From: DATLXH01 sp035576005
GTDB lineage: Bacteria > Acidobacteriota > Thermoanaerobaculia > Gp7-AA8
Assembly (NCBI GenBank): GCA_035576005.1
Contig: DATLXH010000056.1
Location: forward strand, 28,330 to 92,329
Length of the DNA stretch: 64,000 nucleotides
Direction of reading: 5' to 3'
Shown here one piece after another: positions 43,656-52,535 of this stretch; the first letter of the stretch is position 1; each line of letters begins with the position of its first letter. Both the position numbers and the translations under genes were made by a program. The notes under the pieces are model-generated. The model was not told the DNA's origin, did no database searches, and worked only from the letters and a program-made list of their open reading frames with translations.

Positions 43656-45905
43656 TCATGGTTTCGAGCCTCGTCGACGCGTCGTTGTCGACAATGACGA
43701 ACGAAAAAACACCCGCCGCAGTTGTCCGAACCGCGATTCCGTAATCGAGCGAACATACGCGATTGACGTCCGACCGGAGCGCGTCTCAACGACTAACGCA
43801 GGATTGGGTAGACCTACCGGCTCGGGAAGGATCTGACGAAGCCGCACATCGCCAACAGTGATTGGTCCCGCGAAGCCGTCGCCCAGTTGTGGGGAGTCCA
43901 CTCCCAGAGTTGCCATTGTGAGAAGGGCACCCCCAGGTGTCGATGTCGTCCAAGCCAACGACCAGCCTTTCCCGTCGAATATCGGAACGGCCCGGTTGGG
44001 CGTAGGGATGGGAGAGGGCAGCCGGTAAGGATGGGCATTGATCATGATCGGCAGATAACGATTCAACGGATCGAGCGGCCTCAACGACGGAAGGACGCGC
44101 GAATACGAGATCCGGTCGATGTTCGTTTCGTCGGGTGCAATCCAGGTGAGGAGCAGCTTCTGGCTGTCAGTTGCGATCCCGACGCGCCATCCCAGGTTTG
44201 CGAGCTTTAGAGGCTGTGGATCGATGAGTTGGCCCGCGGAACTCAACCGGGTGAGGAAAACGCCTCTGGAAGAGCTTACGGTACAGGTCACCTGGCAGTA
44301 TCGGTCGTCAAAACCATTCCATGCGACATACCACGTGTCACCAATGACCGCGGCCTCGGCATCTTCTGCAAAGGTGGCGAACCGCACTGGAGTTCCCATT
44401 ACGGCGCCGTCGCGGTCGAGTCGCCAGGCGTGAGCGTCGCTGGTTAGAAGCAGGTACGCGTTGCCGTTCCAGGAAAGGTCGCGCAGTAAGTCCCTCGCGA
44501 ATCTGGTTCCTGCTTCAACAACGAACGGGGAGGGCTCTCCTTTGCCGCTGATCTTCCTGCTCCGGATGAGTTCTCGATCGGTCCATACGACCAGAAAGTC
44601 GCTCCCGTCGAAAGCTACAACGGGGCGCGCATCGAACTTTCCACGCGGCTCCGAGATCTCGATGACCCGCGGTCTCTGCGAAGGGTCGCGCGGAATCCAA
44701 ATGGCGAGAACAGGCGATTGATCGGGTAGCGCGGCCTCACGCCAGACAATGAGATCGCCGTCAATCCCGAGTGCCACGGCGGGCTTGTCTTGCGCGGGAG
44801 GGGCTGGGCCGATGGTGAACGTTCGCTCAGCCGCAGCGTTGGAGCCTGGGCCGATGAGAGTCCCGACAAGAGCACCACCGGTGTAGTCAGTCGCCCCTGT
44901 GATCCGGGTCAAAAGCGTGGTGCGACCGTTGGAGACCAGTGCGTAAGAGGGCGTGTAGGGAACGCTACTGATGGCCGAAACCACGTCAGGTCCGGTGAGC
45001 AGCACGCCATCACTCGAGATTCTCGTGAGGATGAGCGTCCGTCCTCTTCCCGGCTGTCTCAACTCATCCGCGATGAGGAAACTGTGGCCATCCCACACGA
45101 CTTCGGGACGCCCTTCTCCTATTGTATCGAGAACTTTCAGTAAGGCGAGACTGGAATCGAAGAGTATCACTCGATTCCTCGAATACCCTGGAACGACAAT
45201 CACCCCACGACTTCCATTCCATGCGATCGATGCGGGCGATGCTGCCGTACTCAAAGGAATCGGGTGACTCCGAAGCGTTTTTCCGTCCGCACCGATGACC
45301 AGCAGTCTCACCTCTGGCGTTGCTCCCTCGTAGCAGCAAGGAGTGATTCCAAGTACCAAGAATCCTTCTTCGAATGCAGTCACCGCTATCATCGTCCCTT
45401 TGAAATCGGTCGGGATCGGCCGCCCATCTCGACCGATGACGAGCCCAGGAGGGAAGAGCGACGTGATCGCCACGCCGCGGCTCACAGCATCGACATATCC
45501 GCTGCCGGAAAAGAGCAAATCGTCCGCTTTGCCCAGGAGCACACCGTCCGCCGAAATGCGGTAGAGCACGCTGGAGGATTCCACGATGTACTCATTGCCG
45601 GTCCATAAAACGACGGGCGGTTTGGATTGGAGTTGACCGGACTGCCCTATGTCGAACGCGTCAGAGGACGTCCCGTCCTCACGCACCAGCACCGCGTAAG
45701 CCGAGCACGGCCCAGAAGAGCAATCGTTCCATACGACGAGAAAGTCACGACCGTCTGATGCAGCTGCCGGTGAAGAGCGCCCGTAACTGATGGGCTGCGG
45801 CGCAGGTTCGGACACGGCTCGTTCAGGGCCGAGGCTCTGAGCCCACGCAATGCGTGTCAGGAGGAGCAGTGAGACGGATAGCGAATACTTTCTTAAGATT
45901 GTCAT
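43656..45905 (-). CDS. Large secreted beta-propeller-like protein (family member 2)
   Basis: 749 aa. Signal peptide MTILRKYSLSVSLLLLTRIAWAQ; mature start SLGPERAVSEPAPQPISYGR, almost as in the 31905 gene. Repeated blades include GRDFLVVWNDCS, WTGNEYIVESS, WDGHSFLIADE, FDGSDFLVVWTD and WNGNAYLLLTSD. A conserved cysteine pair DDRYCQVTCTVS is shared with the 31905 protein (DDRYCQLTCGSN). The end LRRVFFRSSLSTTTRRRGSK-P is a variant of the basic tail. It heads a minus-strand operon, with the dyad at 45928-45944 just upstream. No enzyme motif is seen. Confidence 0.78.
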   Translation of the reverse strand: MTILRKYSLSVSLLLLTRIAWAQSLGPERAVSEPAPQPISYGRSSPAAASDGRDFLVVWNDCSSGPCSAYAVLVREDGTSSDAFDIGQSGQLQSKPPVVLWTGNEYIVESSSVLYRISADGVLLGKADDLLFSGSGYVDAVSRGVAITSLFPPGLVIGRDGRPIPTDFKGTMIAVTAFEEGFLVLGITPCCYEGATPEVRLLVIGADGKTLRSHPIPLSTAASPASIAWNGSRGVIVVPGYSRNRVILFDSSLALLKVLDTIGEGRPEVVWDGHSFLIADELRQPGRGRTLILTRISSDGVLLTGPDVVSAISSVPYTPSYALVSNGRTTLLTRITGATDYTGGALVGTLIGPGSNAAAERTFTIGPAPPAQDKPAVALGIDGDLIVWREAALPDQSPVLAIWIPRDPSQRPRVIEISEPRGKFDARPVVAFDGSDFLVVWTDRELIRSRKISGKGEPSPFVVEAGTRFARDLLRDLSWNGNAYLLLTSDAHAWRLDRDGAVMGTPVRFATFAEDAEAAVIGDTWYVAWNGFDDRYCQVTCTVSSSRGVFLTRLSSAGQLIDPQPLKLANLGWRVGIATDSQKLLLTWIAPDETNIDRISYSRVLPSLRPLDPLNRYLPIMINAHPYRLPSPIPTPNRAVPIFDGKGWSLAWTTSTPGGALLTMATLGVDSPQLGDGFAGPITVGDVRLRQILPEPVGLPNPALVVETRSGRTSIAYVRSITESRFGQLRRVFFRSSLSTTTRRRGSKP

Positions 45906-45927
45906 GGCGATCTTCTAGCGTGCGTGC

Positions 45928-45944
45928 TATGGTAAAACAGCATA
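45928..45944. promoter_or_regulatory. Dyad TATG-N9-CATA in divergent promoter region 2
   Basis: TATGGTAAAACAGCATA is the exact reverse complement of the dyad at 30668-30684. It lies 23 bases before the start of the 45905 gene and 59 before 46004, in the only spacer between two divergent operons. Confidence 0.55.
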
Positions 45945-46003
45945 CTCAAATAAGATAGTCTGCACGGCTAAAACTCCAATGCTGCTGGGAATGGTGAACG
46001 TCA

Positions 46004-47359
46004 ATGAGACCTCTTTTCGTTAAGACTTTGCTGGCCCTCCTCACCGTGATGCCGGCTATTGCATCGGCTCAGACTACTTTGCAGCCAGCGATCACATCGG
46101 TAAGTCCGTCATTTGGTCCCGTAGAGGGCGGCACGACGGTGGTCCTAGACGGGACTGATCTCAAGCTAAATTGTCAGCTTACCTGCCCAGTCTCACGGAT
46201 TTTCTTCGGAAACGTCGAGGGCAAGATCATTGGCGACCATCTGATGCGTCTTATAGTCGTCACACCTCCGCACAGCGCTGGAGTTGTCGATATCCGGTTG
46301 GTGTTTCCCTTGGTGTCTCCCAATGGGCCGCGGGAAGTCATTAAGAAGAACGCCTTCCAGTTCGGCGGCAGCTCCAACGCTCCCACGATTTCAAGTCTGA
46401 CACCGGCGTCCGGACCAGCTTCCGGAGGCACGCGCGTAACGATTACAGGGACCTATCTGAACTCAAACTTCTGCCAGATTCAATGCACGATCCTCGTGGT
46501 TTCGTTCGGCGGAGCTCCTGCCGTCGTGGAGAGTGTAAAGTTTGACGAATTGGTCGTGATCACCCCGCCTCATGTGCCGGGATCCGTTGATGTCAAAGTC
46601 TCGCCTCCCGGTGTGGACCCTGTGACCTCGGTGGGTGCATTCACGTACCACGACTCGCCTCCAACCGTCTCGAGACTCGTCGCAACTTTCTCGCAGGACC
46701 TTCCGGGGATCAACCGGTCTCGCTGGCAGTCCGAATTGAGATTTTTCAACCGGGGCACAGCAGTGGCTACCGTGAGTGCGCGTCTTCATCCCTGGTTAGG
46801 AAACAGTTGTAGCGGTTTTCCTACGTTCACGCTGGCTCCCGGGCAACTGGTTCAGCTTCGAACCGTGGGCTGCGGTCCAGGGTCGAATACGGCAATCGAG
46901 CTTCAAAGTGTGCCGGAGGTGGATATCCTTTCGGTTACAACGAACGTTCGAGATGTCAATCAGGACCCCTGCTGCTTGTCTGGGTTCGCAACGACCGTCC
47001 CTGCAAGGGAAGGGGCCTACAGCGCGCGGCGCTCCGTCCACAATCTTCAGGTCGCGAGGAATGCGGCGGGAGAGTCACTGGCGCGGCACAACCTGGGAGT
47101 CATCAATCCGAACTCATTCGGGATTCTCGTGAAATTCCGAATATTCAGCTCGATCGGTCTCACTCATGGCGTCTCGCTTCCCAATCTTGCGGTTCCGGCC
47201 CGAACCACGATTCAGTTGGCTGATGTGCTCAACGGACTCTCGCTTCCAAGTGGGTACTGGAGAATTGAAGCTGTAAACGAATCGACCGCAGGCTTCGGTC
47301 TGTACGATACAGCGATCGACAACACAACCAACGATGTTACCTATATCGAGAGCATGTAA
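46004..47359 (+). CDS. Secreted protein with two IPT/TIG domains
   Basis: 451 aa. Signal peptide about residues 1-22 (TLLALLTVMPAIASAQ). TIG domain 1 covers about 28-118 (GPVEGGTTVVLDGTDLKLNC ... PPHSAGVVDIRL); TIG domain 2 covers about 125-210 (GPASGGTRVTITGTYLNSNF ... PPHVPGSVDVKV), both with the Cys-x-x-x-Cys insert (NCQLTC, FCQIQC). The C-terminal 235 residues differ from the GTEIPVVRE domain: RSRWQSELRFFNRGTAVATV, LGVINPNSFGILVKFRIF and WRIEAVNESTAGFGLY. A remnant of the same C-terminal type lies antisense just downstream. It is the first gene of a plus-strand pair with the propeller gene 47668. Confidence 0.8.
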   Translation: MRPLFVKTLLALLTVMPAIASAQTTLQPAITSVSPSFGPVEGGTTVVLDGTDLKLNCQLTCPVSRIFFGNVEGKIIGDHLMRLIVVTPPHSAGVVDIRLVFPLVSPNGPREVIKKNAFQFGGSSNAPTISSLTPASGPASGGTRVTITGTYLNSNFCQIQCTILVVSFGGAPAVVESVKFDELVVITPPHVPGSVDVKVSPPGVDPVTSVGAFTYHDSPPTVSRLVATFSQDLPGINRSRWQSELRFFNRGTAVATVSARLHPWLGNSCSGFPTFTLAPGQLVQLRTVGCGPGSNTAIELQSVPEVDILSVTTNVRDVNQDPCCLSGFATTVPAREGAYSARRSVHNLQVARNAAGESLARHNLGVINPNSFGILVKFRIFSSIGLTHGVSLPNLAVPARTTIQLADVLNGLSLPSGYWRIEAVNESTAGFGLYDTAIDNTTNDVTYIESM

Positions 47360-47376
47360 TGCGGTTTTTCAGACGC

Positions 47377-47590
47377 GCTTACTGGTCAGGGAGCTCCCAC
47401 ACGGTGACCTCCACCGTCGCACCGGGATCGTTCGAGACCGTCACATAGCGTTTCTAAAGAGCAGCGATTTCCCGACATGAGGATCACCGTAATCGCTACG
47501 GAGTTTGGATTGATGATCTCGAGGTTCGTCCGGCCTACCGCGAGGTTCCTCGCGATACGTTGCCTCCGCATGTGCACGTGTGGATGAAAA
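47377..47590 (-). pseudogene. Antisense remnant of a 46004-type C-terminal region
   Basis: The minus strand reads ARNLAVGRTNLEIINPNSVA then ITVILMSG, similar to the end of the 46004 protein (LARHNLGVINPNSFGILVKF). After a frame change it reads RYVTVSNDPGATVEVTVWEL then PDQ and a stop. The last 41 bases recur exactly at 59942-59982. No start region exists, so this is a fragment. The rest of the gap to 47667 is empty. Confidence 0.6.
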
Positions 47591-47667
47591 CGCAACCCAA
47601 GATTCGTTCGGTCTAATGCACCCATTTTCTTAACCCAACGCGTAGCAGTATCGAAGTCCCGAGCTCA

Positions 47668-49902
47668 ATGCGAATCCTCTTCACTCTGCTTTTCTGTGCG
47701 TCTTTGCTGCCGGACCTGGCAGCGAGCGAAGCCGCCGTTGAAATTCCCGTCTCGGTGATCGAAAGCGTTCCGGCACCCTTCTTTCAGTATGACGCGGCGA
47801 TCGCATCGGACGGTGAGAATTACCTGGTCGTGTGGGCCGACCACAGGCGAGGCCCGCACTGGTCGGACATCTACGGTGCCCGTGTCAGCGCCGATGGCAC
47901 TGTCCTCGATCCTATCGGAATTCCAATCGGCACGGCGCGCGGACTGGAGACGATCCCGGCTGTGTCGTGGAGCGGGAGCAATTACGTCGTGGTGTGGAGC
48001 TCGGCCGAGGCCCCGCCGTATTCGAATATTGCCGCGAGACGCGTGGGTCGCGACGGTACTCTTCTGGAAGCTGTTCCCACGGTTTTCCCGGAAGTCTCCC
48101 GCTATCCGTTCTTCCTCACCGCCGGCAGCAGCAGCGGCAATGTCCTCGTGACGAACTCCAATTCGGTTAGAAGTCTCATCATCGATTCTGATCTCAACAT
48201 CGTCCGCGAAGCGAACCATGGACGGGTCGTTGCCGTTGCCTCAGACGGTGAGCGTTTCGTGGTCCTTGCGCTCCGCACGAATCCGGCCCCCAACATCAAC
48301 CACGCCGATCTTTACGCGACGCTGCTTGACAGCCATGGCCGTTTCCTTCGGGAAGAGCTGCTGAGCCGGAGGGCTAGCGGTGTGAAAGTGGCCTCCGACG
48401 GAGCGAGCTACCTGGTTTCATTCTCCGAGCTCTCGCCGGGGGGCTCCACCCGGACGCGGATCGTAGGGTTCGACGGGGAGGCGAGGTTGGTCCGCGATCT
48501 GTTCGAGCTCTTCAGTGAAGTAACGTCAATGACGTGGACCGGAAGCGAGTACTTGCTGACGTTGAGAAGTTACTTCCCGCTCGCAACCCAGCCGCTCCTG
48601 GCGCTTCGCGTGGGTCGCTCGGGCGAACCGATAGATGCCGAACCTTTCGTTCTTCGACAGCCAATGCCCTGGTGGAAGTTCGCTCTGGCCTCAGCGGGTG
48701 GACGCGCGCTCTTAGTCACCCAAAGCGGTCAAACCTCCTCGGTTCCTTCAGACATCACCGCAACCGTCGTCGATGGAACGCGCACAGGCCCCACGACTAC
48801 AGTCTCGCGGAGCGCTCCGGTTCAAACGGACGCCGTCGTCGCAAGCTCGCGAACGCAATACGCGGTAGCCTGGATCGAGCGCAGGTCTGATCGCGAAGTA
48901 AATCTGCGTGGCTCGATCTTCGACAGATCAGGAAAGATTGTCGCCGAAAATTTCATCATCGCTCCGACGCTAACCTTTCGCGCAGCACTGGCACTGGGCA
49001 GCGATGGCGAGAGCTTTATCGCCGTCTGGAGCGAGAACGGGAAAATCAGATCCCGGCGTTTCGCCGCGAATGGGCAACTGATGCTGGCGGAACCGGTTGA
49101 GCTGGGTTCTGGCTCCTCCTCAGCGCCTGCTGTGGCATGGAATGGGTCGACGTTCCTGGTCGCGTGGACCCGGGGACTGAGCTCGCCGCACGCGGTGCGG
49201 CTGTCGGCGGATGGAACGCTGCTCGATCATGCGCCACTTTTACTCGCACGTGCGCGCAGTTTTTACACGGGAATCATGATCGCATCCGACGGGCGCGATT
49301 TCCTGGTTGTCTGGAACGAAAGGGATCCTCCCTGTAACAACATCTGCATATCGAGCGAGCGGCTCGGAATCTTCGGGACGCGCGTGCACCGCGACGGTGC
49401 TGTCCTCGATCCACAGAGTTTCGAGATCGACCGGGCCCGTGCGGTCCCTGCTCTGGCCTTCGCCGGGTCGGAATACCTCGTCGCATGGAACAGCTCTCAG
49501 GGGGTGTACGCACGCCGTCTCTTTCCCGACGGCAGGCCTCGCGATCTCTCGGGGATTCCGCTCGCGCCGGGAGGCACGAGCGCTGTGACTCTCACGTCTG
49601 CGGGAAACCAGTTTGTTGCGGGCATTTCTCGAGCGGCTACAGACGAGACCGAGGAGGTCACTGGTATTGGTATTCGTTCCACGACGAGCGTCCCTGTCAT
49701 TGAATTGCTCTTCCGATTTGTGGCACCGAAGCTCTCCTCGATTATTAGCAGCGAGCTTTCTACTCAGCTCGAGCCACGCCTTTCGGCAATCGGTTCGTCG
49801 ATCGTGGCGGTCTACTCACGGCCGTCGGTTGAGGCGAAAGGAGTCAAACGGGCGTTCCTCCGGCCGATTCGGGAAAGCCACCGCCGCGCCGCGCGGCGTT
49901 GA
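47668..49902 (+). CDS. Large secreted beta-propeller-like protein (family member 3)
   Basis: 744 aa. Signal peptide MRILFTLLFCASLLPDLAAS. Strong repeats: GENYLVVWADHRRGPHWSDI then YGARVSADGTVLDPIGIPIG, SGSNYVVVWSS, GTRFxVL-like blades, GESFIAVWSENGKIRSRRF, NGSTFLVAWTRG, GRDFLVVWNERD and GSEYLVAWNSSQGVYARRLF. The V-V-W-x-D and D-G-x-x-L-D-P motifs repeat about every 50-60 residues, as in multi-bladed propellers. It ends VKRAFLRPIRESHRRAARR with the basic tail. The 308-base gap from the preceding TIG gene holds an antisense remnant, so co-transcription is uncertain. Confidence 0.78.
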   Translation: MRILFTLLFCASLLPDLAASEAAVEIPVSVIESVPAPFFQYDAAIASDGENYLVVWADHRRGPHWSDIYGARVSADGTVLDPIGIPIGTARGLETIPAVSWSGSNYVVVWSSAEAPPYSNIAARRVGRDGTLLEAVPTVFPEVSRYPFFLTAGSSSGNVLVTNSNSVRSLIIDSDLNIVREANHGRVVAVASDGERFVVLALRTNPAPNINHADLYATLLDSHGRFLREELLSRRASGVKVASDGASYLVSFSELSPGGSTRTRIVGFDGEARLVRDLFELFSEVTSMTWTGSEYLLTLRSYFPLATQPLLALRVGRSGEPIDAEPFVLRQPMPWWKFALASAGGRALLVTQSGQTSSVPSDITATVVDGTRTGPTTTVSRSAPVQTDAVVASSRTQYAVAWIERRSDREVNLRGSIFDRSGKIVAENFIIAPTLTFRAALALGSDGESFIAVWSENGKIRSRRFAANGQLMLAEPVELGSGSSSAPAVAWNGSTFLVAWTRGLSSPHAVRLSADGTLLDHAPLLLARARSFYTGIMIASDGRDFLVVWNERDPPCNNICISSERLGIFGTRVHRDGAVLDPQSFEIDRARAVPALAFAGSEYLVAWNSSQGVYARRLFPDGRPRDLSGIPLAPGGTSAVTLTSAGNQFVAGISRAATDETEEVTGIGIRSTTSVPVIELLFRFVAPKLSSIISSELSTQLEPRLSAIGSSIVAVYSRPSVEAKGVKRAFLRPIRESHRRAARR

Positions 49903-50017
49903 TGGCCGGATGACCGTCTCACCTCTATTCAAGTCGTTGACCCCCTGTCTACGATTCTGGGCTTTTATGACAGTAGTCACGGAAGCCGGTAGTGGGTCAG
50001 TTTGATGTTACAAGGCT

Positions 50018-50428
50018 TCAGGGAGGGCACGGATAGAACGTAGGACTTACCGCGAGGTAACTGGCCGCAAACGGGCCGATGTTCGCCCCGCTCTCAAATC
50101 TAGCCGTAATAACCAATGTATCACCACGCACGACTCCGCTGATTCTAGCGTGCGGGAGTGGAGGCCGAGGCGGCGGACCCACCATGGATTCTATGCCAGC
50201 ATCGGCGACAAATGTTCCGTCCAAACCGACCGTGGGACGATTGAAGTAGCCGCGCACGCAAGTGGTGGTGGTGAACACGACTTGCGTTTCGGAAACCGCA
50301 ACCTCGATTTGAGAGCCCGCCCATCTGCCGACGCGGAGCGCAGGAGCGGTCGGTTCTGTCGGACTACCGTGACAACCGACGACTCCGATGATGAGCAAGG
50401 CTAGTGAGAATCTAAGATAGCGTGGCAT
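50018..50428 (-). CDS. Small lipoprotein
   Basis: 136 aa. Signal peptide MPRYLRFSLALLIIGVVGC with lipobox VVGC, followed by a Gly/Ser/Pro/Thr linker (HGSPTEPTAP). The mature part is a small beta-rich domain (VGRWAGSQIEVAVSETQVVF, TTTTCVRGYF, ISGVVRGDTLVITARFESGA) with cysteines near 58 and at the end (FYPCPP). Similar short lipoproteins with a WxGxxxx...I start are frequent in Acidobacteriota, but I do not know a function. It begins five bases after the stop of a transposase fragment. Confidence 0.65.
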   Translation of the reverse strand: MPRYLRFSLALLIIGVVGCHGSPTEPTAPALRVGRWAGSQIEVAVSETQVVFTTTTCVRGYFNRPTVGLDGTFVADAGIESMVGPPPRPPLPHARISGVVRGDTLVITARFESGANIGPFAASYLAVSPTFYPCPP

Positions 50429-50432
50429 GTAG

Positions 50433-50590
50433 TTATTTTAACACGCAGCCCAGGCGCCCGTGTTCAGCGACTCTCGCTTCGACCAGCGCAACCAGATCTG
50501 CCATCGTCCAGAGGTAGTCCGTGACGCCCGCTGCCATCGCCGGAGTGCAGCGGATCGTCTGGTGAATGCGAATGAAGTTCCTGATCGCTG
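50433..50590 (-). pseudogene. Transposase C-terminal fragment
   Basis: The minus strand reads NFIRIHQTIRCTPAMAAGVT then DYLWTMADLVALVEA and stops at 50433. This matches the usual ending of a transposase type (NFVRxHxxLRxTPAMAAGVT, often labelled IS1-like). Nothing of the catalytic region remains, and a stop lies just upstream. It borders an attC half-site in the opposite orientation to all others. Confidence 0.6.
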
Positions 50591-50610
50591 AGACTGAGTA
50601 ACTGCTTCAT

Positions 50611-50629
50611 GCTAACTCGGCGTTGCAGC
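50611..50629 (+). other. attC half-site, plus orientation
   Basis: GCTAACTCGGCGTTGCAGC reads on the plus strand like the R''-L'' part of the attC sites at 29667 and 40161, which are on the minus strand. No second half is found. It suggests an inverted or rearranged cassette end. Confidence 0.4.
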
Positions 50630-50645
50630 AGAGGGTTGATGTAGT

Positions 50646-51020
50646 TTACGCCGTTCTCGCCTGATCACCGGTCTCGGGGAGCGCGCTTGTTGATCGCATG
50701 GCTAGTGTGGGTAGAGTTGTCGTCGCAGTTGTTGATGCGAAGCTCTGACCCCTCTTGCCGAACGCGGAAGATGGATCACTTACGCGGCGGCGCCGTTCGC
50801 GGTGCTCGCGCTGGTGACGGGCGTTGTTCTCGCGGCCGGCCGCGGTCTTCCGATGGCGGGCCGAGGCCTCGCGACGACGCCTCTTCTTCGCCTCGCTACG
50901 GCAGTCATCGCTCCCATACACATGACCGCGATCACAGCCGCAGCAGATCGAGAACGGCCGCTCACACTCCCGACAGTTCCTCGCATGCACAACCGCCACT
51001 TCCCTCGATGAATCGCCCAT
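50646..51020 (-). CDS. Cysteine-rich zinc-ribbon protein of the mobile-element type
   Basis: 124 aa from ATG 51020. The N-terminus has a zinc-ribbon-like NCRECERPFSICCGCDRGHV then YGSDDC, followed by a highly basic helix (AKKRRRREASARHRKTAAGR, QREHRERRRR). Proteins of this layout, ending ...VSDPSS, often sit next to transposase or integrase genes; this is from memory of the family style and not from a search. One expected cysteine is replaced (YGSDDC where YCSxxC is usual), and the last 40 residues differ, so it may be decaying. A transposase fragment lies about 55 bases away. Confidence 0.55.
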   Translation of the reverse strand: MGDSSREVAVVHARNCRECERPFSICCGCDRGHVYGSDDCRSEAKKRRRREASARHRKTAAGRENNARHQREHRERRRRVSDPSSAFGKRGQSFASTTATTTLPTLAMRSTSALPETGDQARTA

Positions 51021-51128
51021 CGAGCTCGCCTCCGGCGGGCGAACTCTGGACATCGCGCCAACGCTGTGTCACGCTGCCGATCTCTCGTGTCGGCTGCGCA
51101 CCTTCGTTGGTGCTCGTCCCCACAAACA

Positions 51129-51156
51129 AAAAGCTCCGGCGTCCACCGGAGCTTTT
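51129..51156. terminator. Bidirectional intrinsic terminator
   Basis: AAAAAGCTCCGG, loop CGTCCA, CCGGAGCTTTT: a 7-base GC-rich stem with A run before and T run after, so it can end transcripts on both strands. It lies between two minus-strand genes or remnants. Confidence 0.8.
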
Positions 51157-51197
51157 CCTTTTCTCCGCCATCCGCAGCATACCGCCCACCCGCCGCG

Positions 51198-51422
51198 CTA
51201 CCGCGCGGATGATGTTGCTGCCAGGAGTCGGTCCACTTTTCTACGGGTTTCGATGATCGCTGACACCCGATCACCAACGTAACGAAGAACTGCCTTCATT
51301 GGCCCATCCAAGTCATTAACAACACCGAAACTGTGGAGATATCGCCCTGGAGGTCCGGAACGGTCGATGGGCAGGCAACGATCACCCCGCTCAAGGCTCC
51401 ACCAAAACGAGACACCAAGCAA
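51198..51422 (-). CDS. Short hypothetical frame
   Basis: 74 aa (FWWSLERGDRCLPIDRSGPP ... IIETRRKVDRLLAATSSAR). It ends 42 bases before an intrinsic terminator, as a gene would, but has no clear ribosome site and no recognisable family. It may be the 3' part of a lost gene. The remainder of 51160-51525 shows nothing. Confidence 0.3.
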   Translation of the reverse strand: MLGVSFWWSLERGDRCLPIDRSGPPGRYLHSFGVVNDLDGPMKAVLRYVGDRVSAIIETRRKVDRLLAATSSAR

Positions 51423-51525
51423 ACGTCACTATCCGCAAACGGACCTCAACAATCTTGACGGCCGCAGCCGAACGGGTTGTTCGTGAGAACCATCCTGGTC
51501 CACCGATGAAGTATTAGGCCGGAGT

Positions 51526-52314
51526 TTATTGTGGCGTTACGGTCATGATCTGACCTGTCTGCTTGTTCCAGACCGTGACGAACGTCCAGAACTTACCCTC
51601 GGGATCCTCGGGTTCGACTTCGACTCTGACGCGATTCAGACCGGCCAACTCAGGCAAAGTTTCGAGTTGATCGATCTGAACACTGGAAGGGCGGACGATG
51701 TGTGCGCCGTCGGTTACGGTAGCGCCAGTGGTTGCGGTCATCACTTTTCGCATGGTTTCCGCATCATCGAAGATTCGCACCACGAATCGGGAGCCAACCT
51801 TACTTCCATAGATCCTAAGGGTTACTTGCAGCCGCTCGGATAGTGTGACGCCGAGCAAATCTGTCTTCCCGCTGAGCATTTCGGATTCACGGATGACTGG
51901 CACGTCCGTCCCCATGGCTTCCGGCTTCGACGGGTCGAATAGACGTAGACTGAAGCTTAGCTGCTCGGGATTGGAAGTAGATATTAGCGTTCCCGGTAAT
52001 CCGACTGTGTAATGAAAGGAAATTACAGGCCCGACACGCGTCTCCAGAGCACCTAATCGAATGATTCTCGAGCATGTATTAAAGCAGGGCGCACCGCTGA
52101 TCTCCAAAGGGGTGAGACCGCGGTTGCGAATGTGGATCTCAGTCTCAAGGATGCCACCCCGCTGGTAGGAAACCGGCAGGAGGATTGCCGTTTTGGGCTG
52201 AGCACGCTCAACTACGCGTCCCCGCTTCGCCACTGTGGAGCCGAAAAGCGGGCTCCAAAGTAGGCATCCGAGAAGAGCACAAACTGCGTGAGCCTGGCGC
52301 AGAGAGCCTCTCAT
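51526..52314 (-). CDS. Secreted GTEIPVVRE-domain protein, group B copy 3
   Basis: 262 aa from ATG 52314, chosen because the signal peptide begins there (MRGSLRQAHAVCALLGCLLW) and the ATG overlaps the stop of the upstream I9-like frame (ATGA). The mature part from STVAKRGRVVERAQPKTAIL is nearly identical to the copies at 34837 and 39294: ISGAPCFNTCSRIIRL, MGTDVPVIRESEML, SKVGSRFVVRIFDDAETMRK, FWTFVTVWNKQTGQIMTVTP. The bases after the stop (ACTCCGGCC on the minus strand) are the same attC-stem remnant seen after the 39294 copy, so that segment moved or duplicated as one piece. Confidence 0.75.
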   Translation of the reverse strand: MRGSLRQAHAVCALLGCLLWSPLFGSTVAKRGRVVERAQPKTAILLPVSYQRGGILETEIHIRNRGLTPLEISGAPCFNTCSRIIRLGALETRVGPVISFHYTVGLPGTLISTSNPEQLSFSLRLFDPSKPEAMGTDVPVIRESEMLSGKTDLLGVTLSERLQVTLRIYGSKVGSRFVVRIFDDAETMRKVMTATTGATVTDGAHIVRPSSVQIDQLETLPELAGLNRVRVEVEPEDPEGKFWTFVTVWNKQTGQIMTVTPQ

Positions 52315-52535
52315 CGCGCAAGATCGCTCGTTTTCCCAAGTTGGCGACGAGCTTTCCCACCTGCGAAGCGTTCGATATCCTCTGCGATGAGTTCGATTGC
52401 CGCTCTGGCGGTGGGTTTGAGAACCACGATATATGAATTTGGCACAGCCTGGCGATGTCTCTTGATTCGGCCGGTCCCTGCATCCGCAGAAATTGCAGAC
52501 GATGCTGCGATGATGAATAACAAGATTTTTTTCAT
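52311..52535 (-). CDS. Truncated secreted inhibitor I9-like peptide
   Basis: 74 aa. Signal peptide MKKILLFIIAASSAISADAG, then SYIVVLKPTARAAIELIAED and IERFAGGKARRQ, the first strand and helix of a subtilisin-propeptide/inhibitor I9 domain. The second half of the domain, where GFAATL-type motifs are expected, is missing: the frame stops after GKTSDLAR and its TGA overlaps the ATG of the group B gene. It may be a minimal inhibitor or a fragment kept as a leader frame. It is related in type to the lipoprotein at 29138. Confidence 0.55.
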   Translation of the reverse strand: MKKILLFIIAASSAISADAGTGRIKRHRQAVPNSYIVVLKPTARAAIELIAEDIERFAGGKARRQLGKTSDLAR

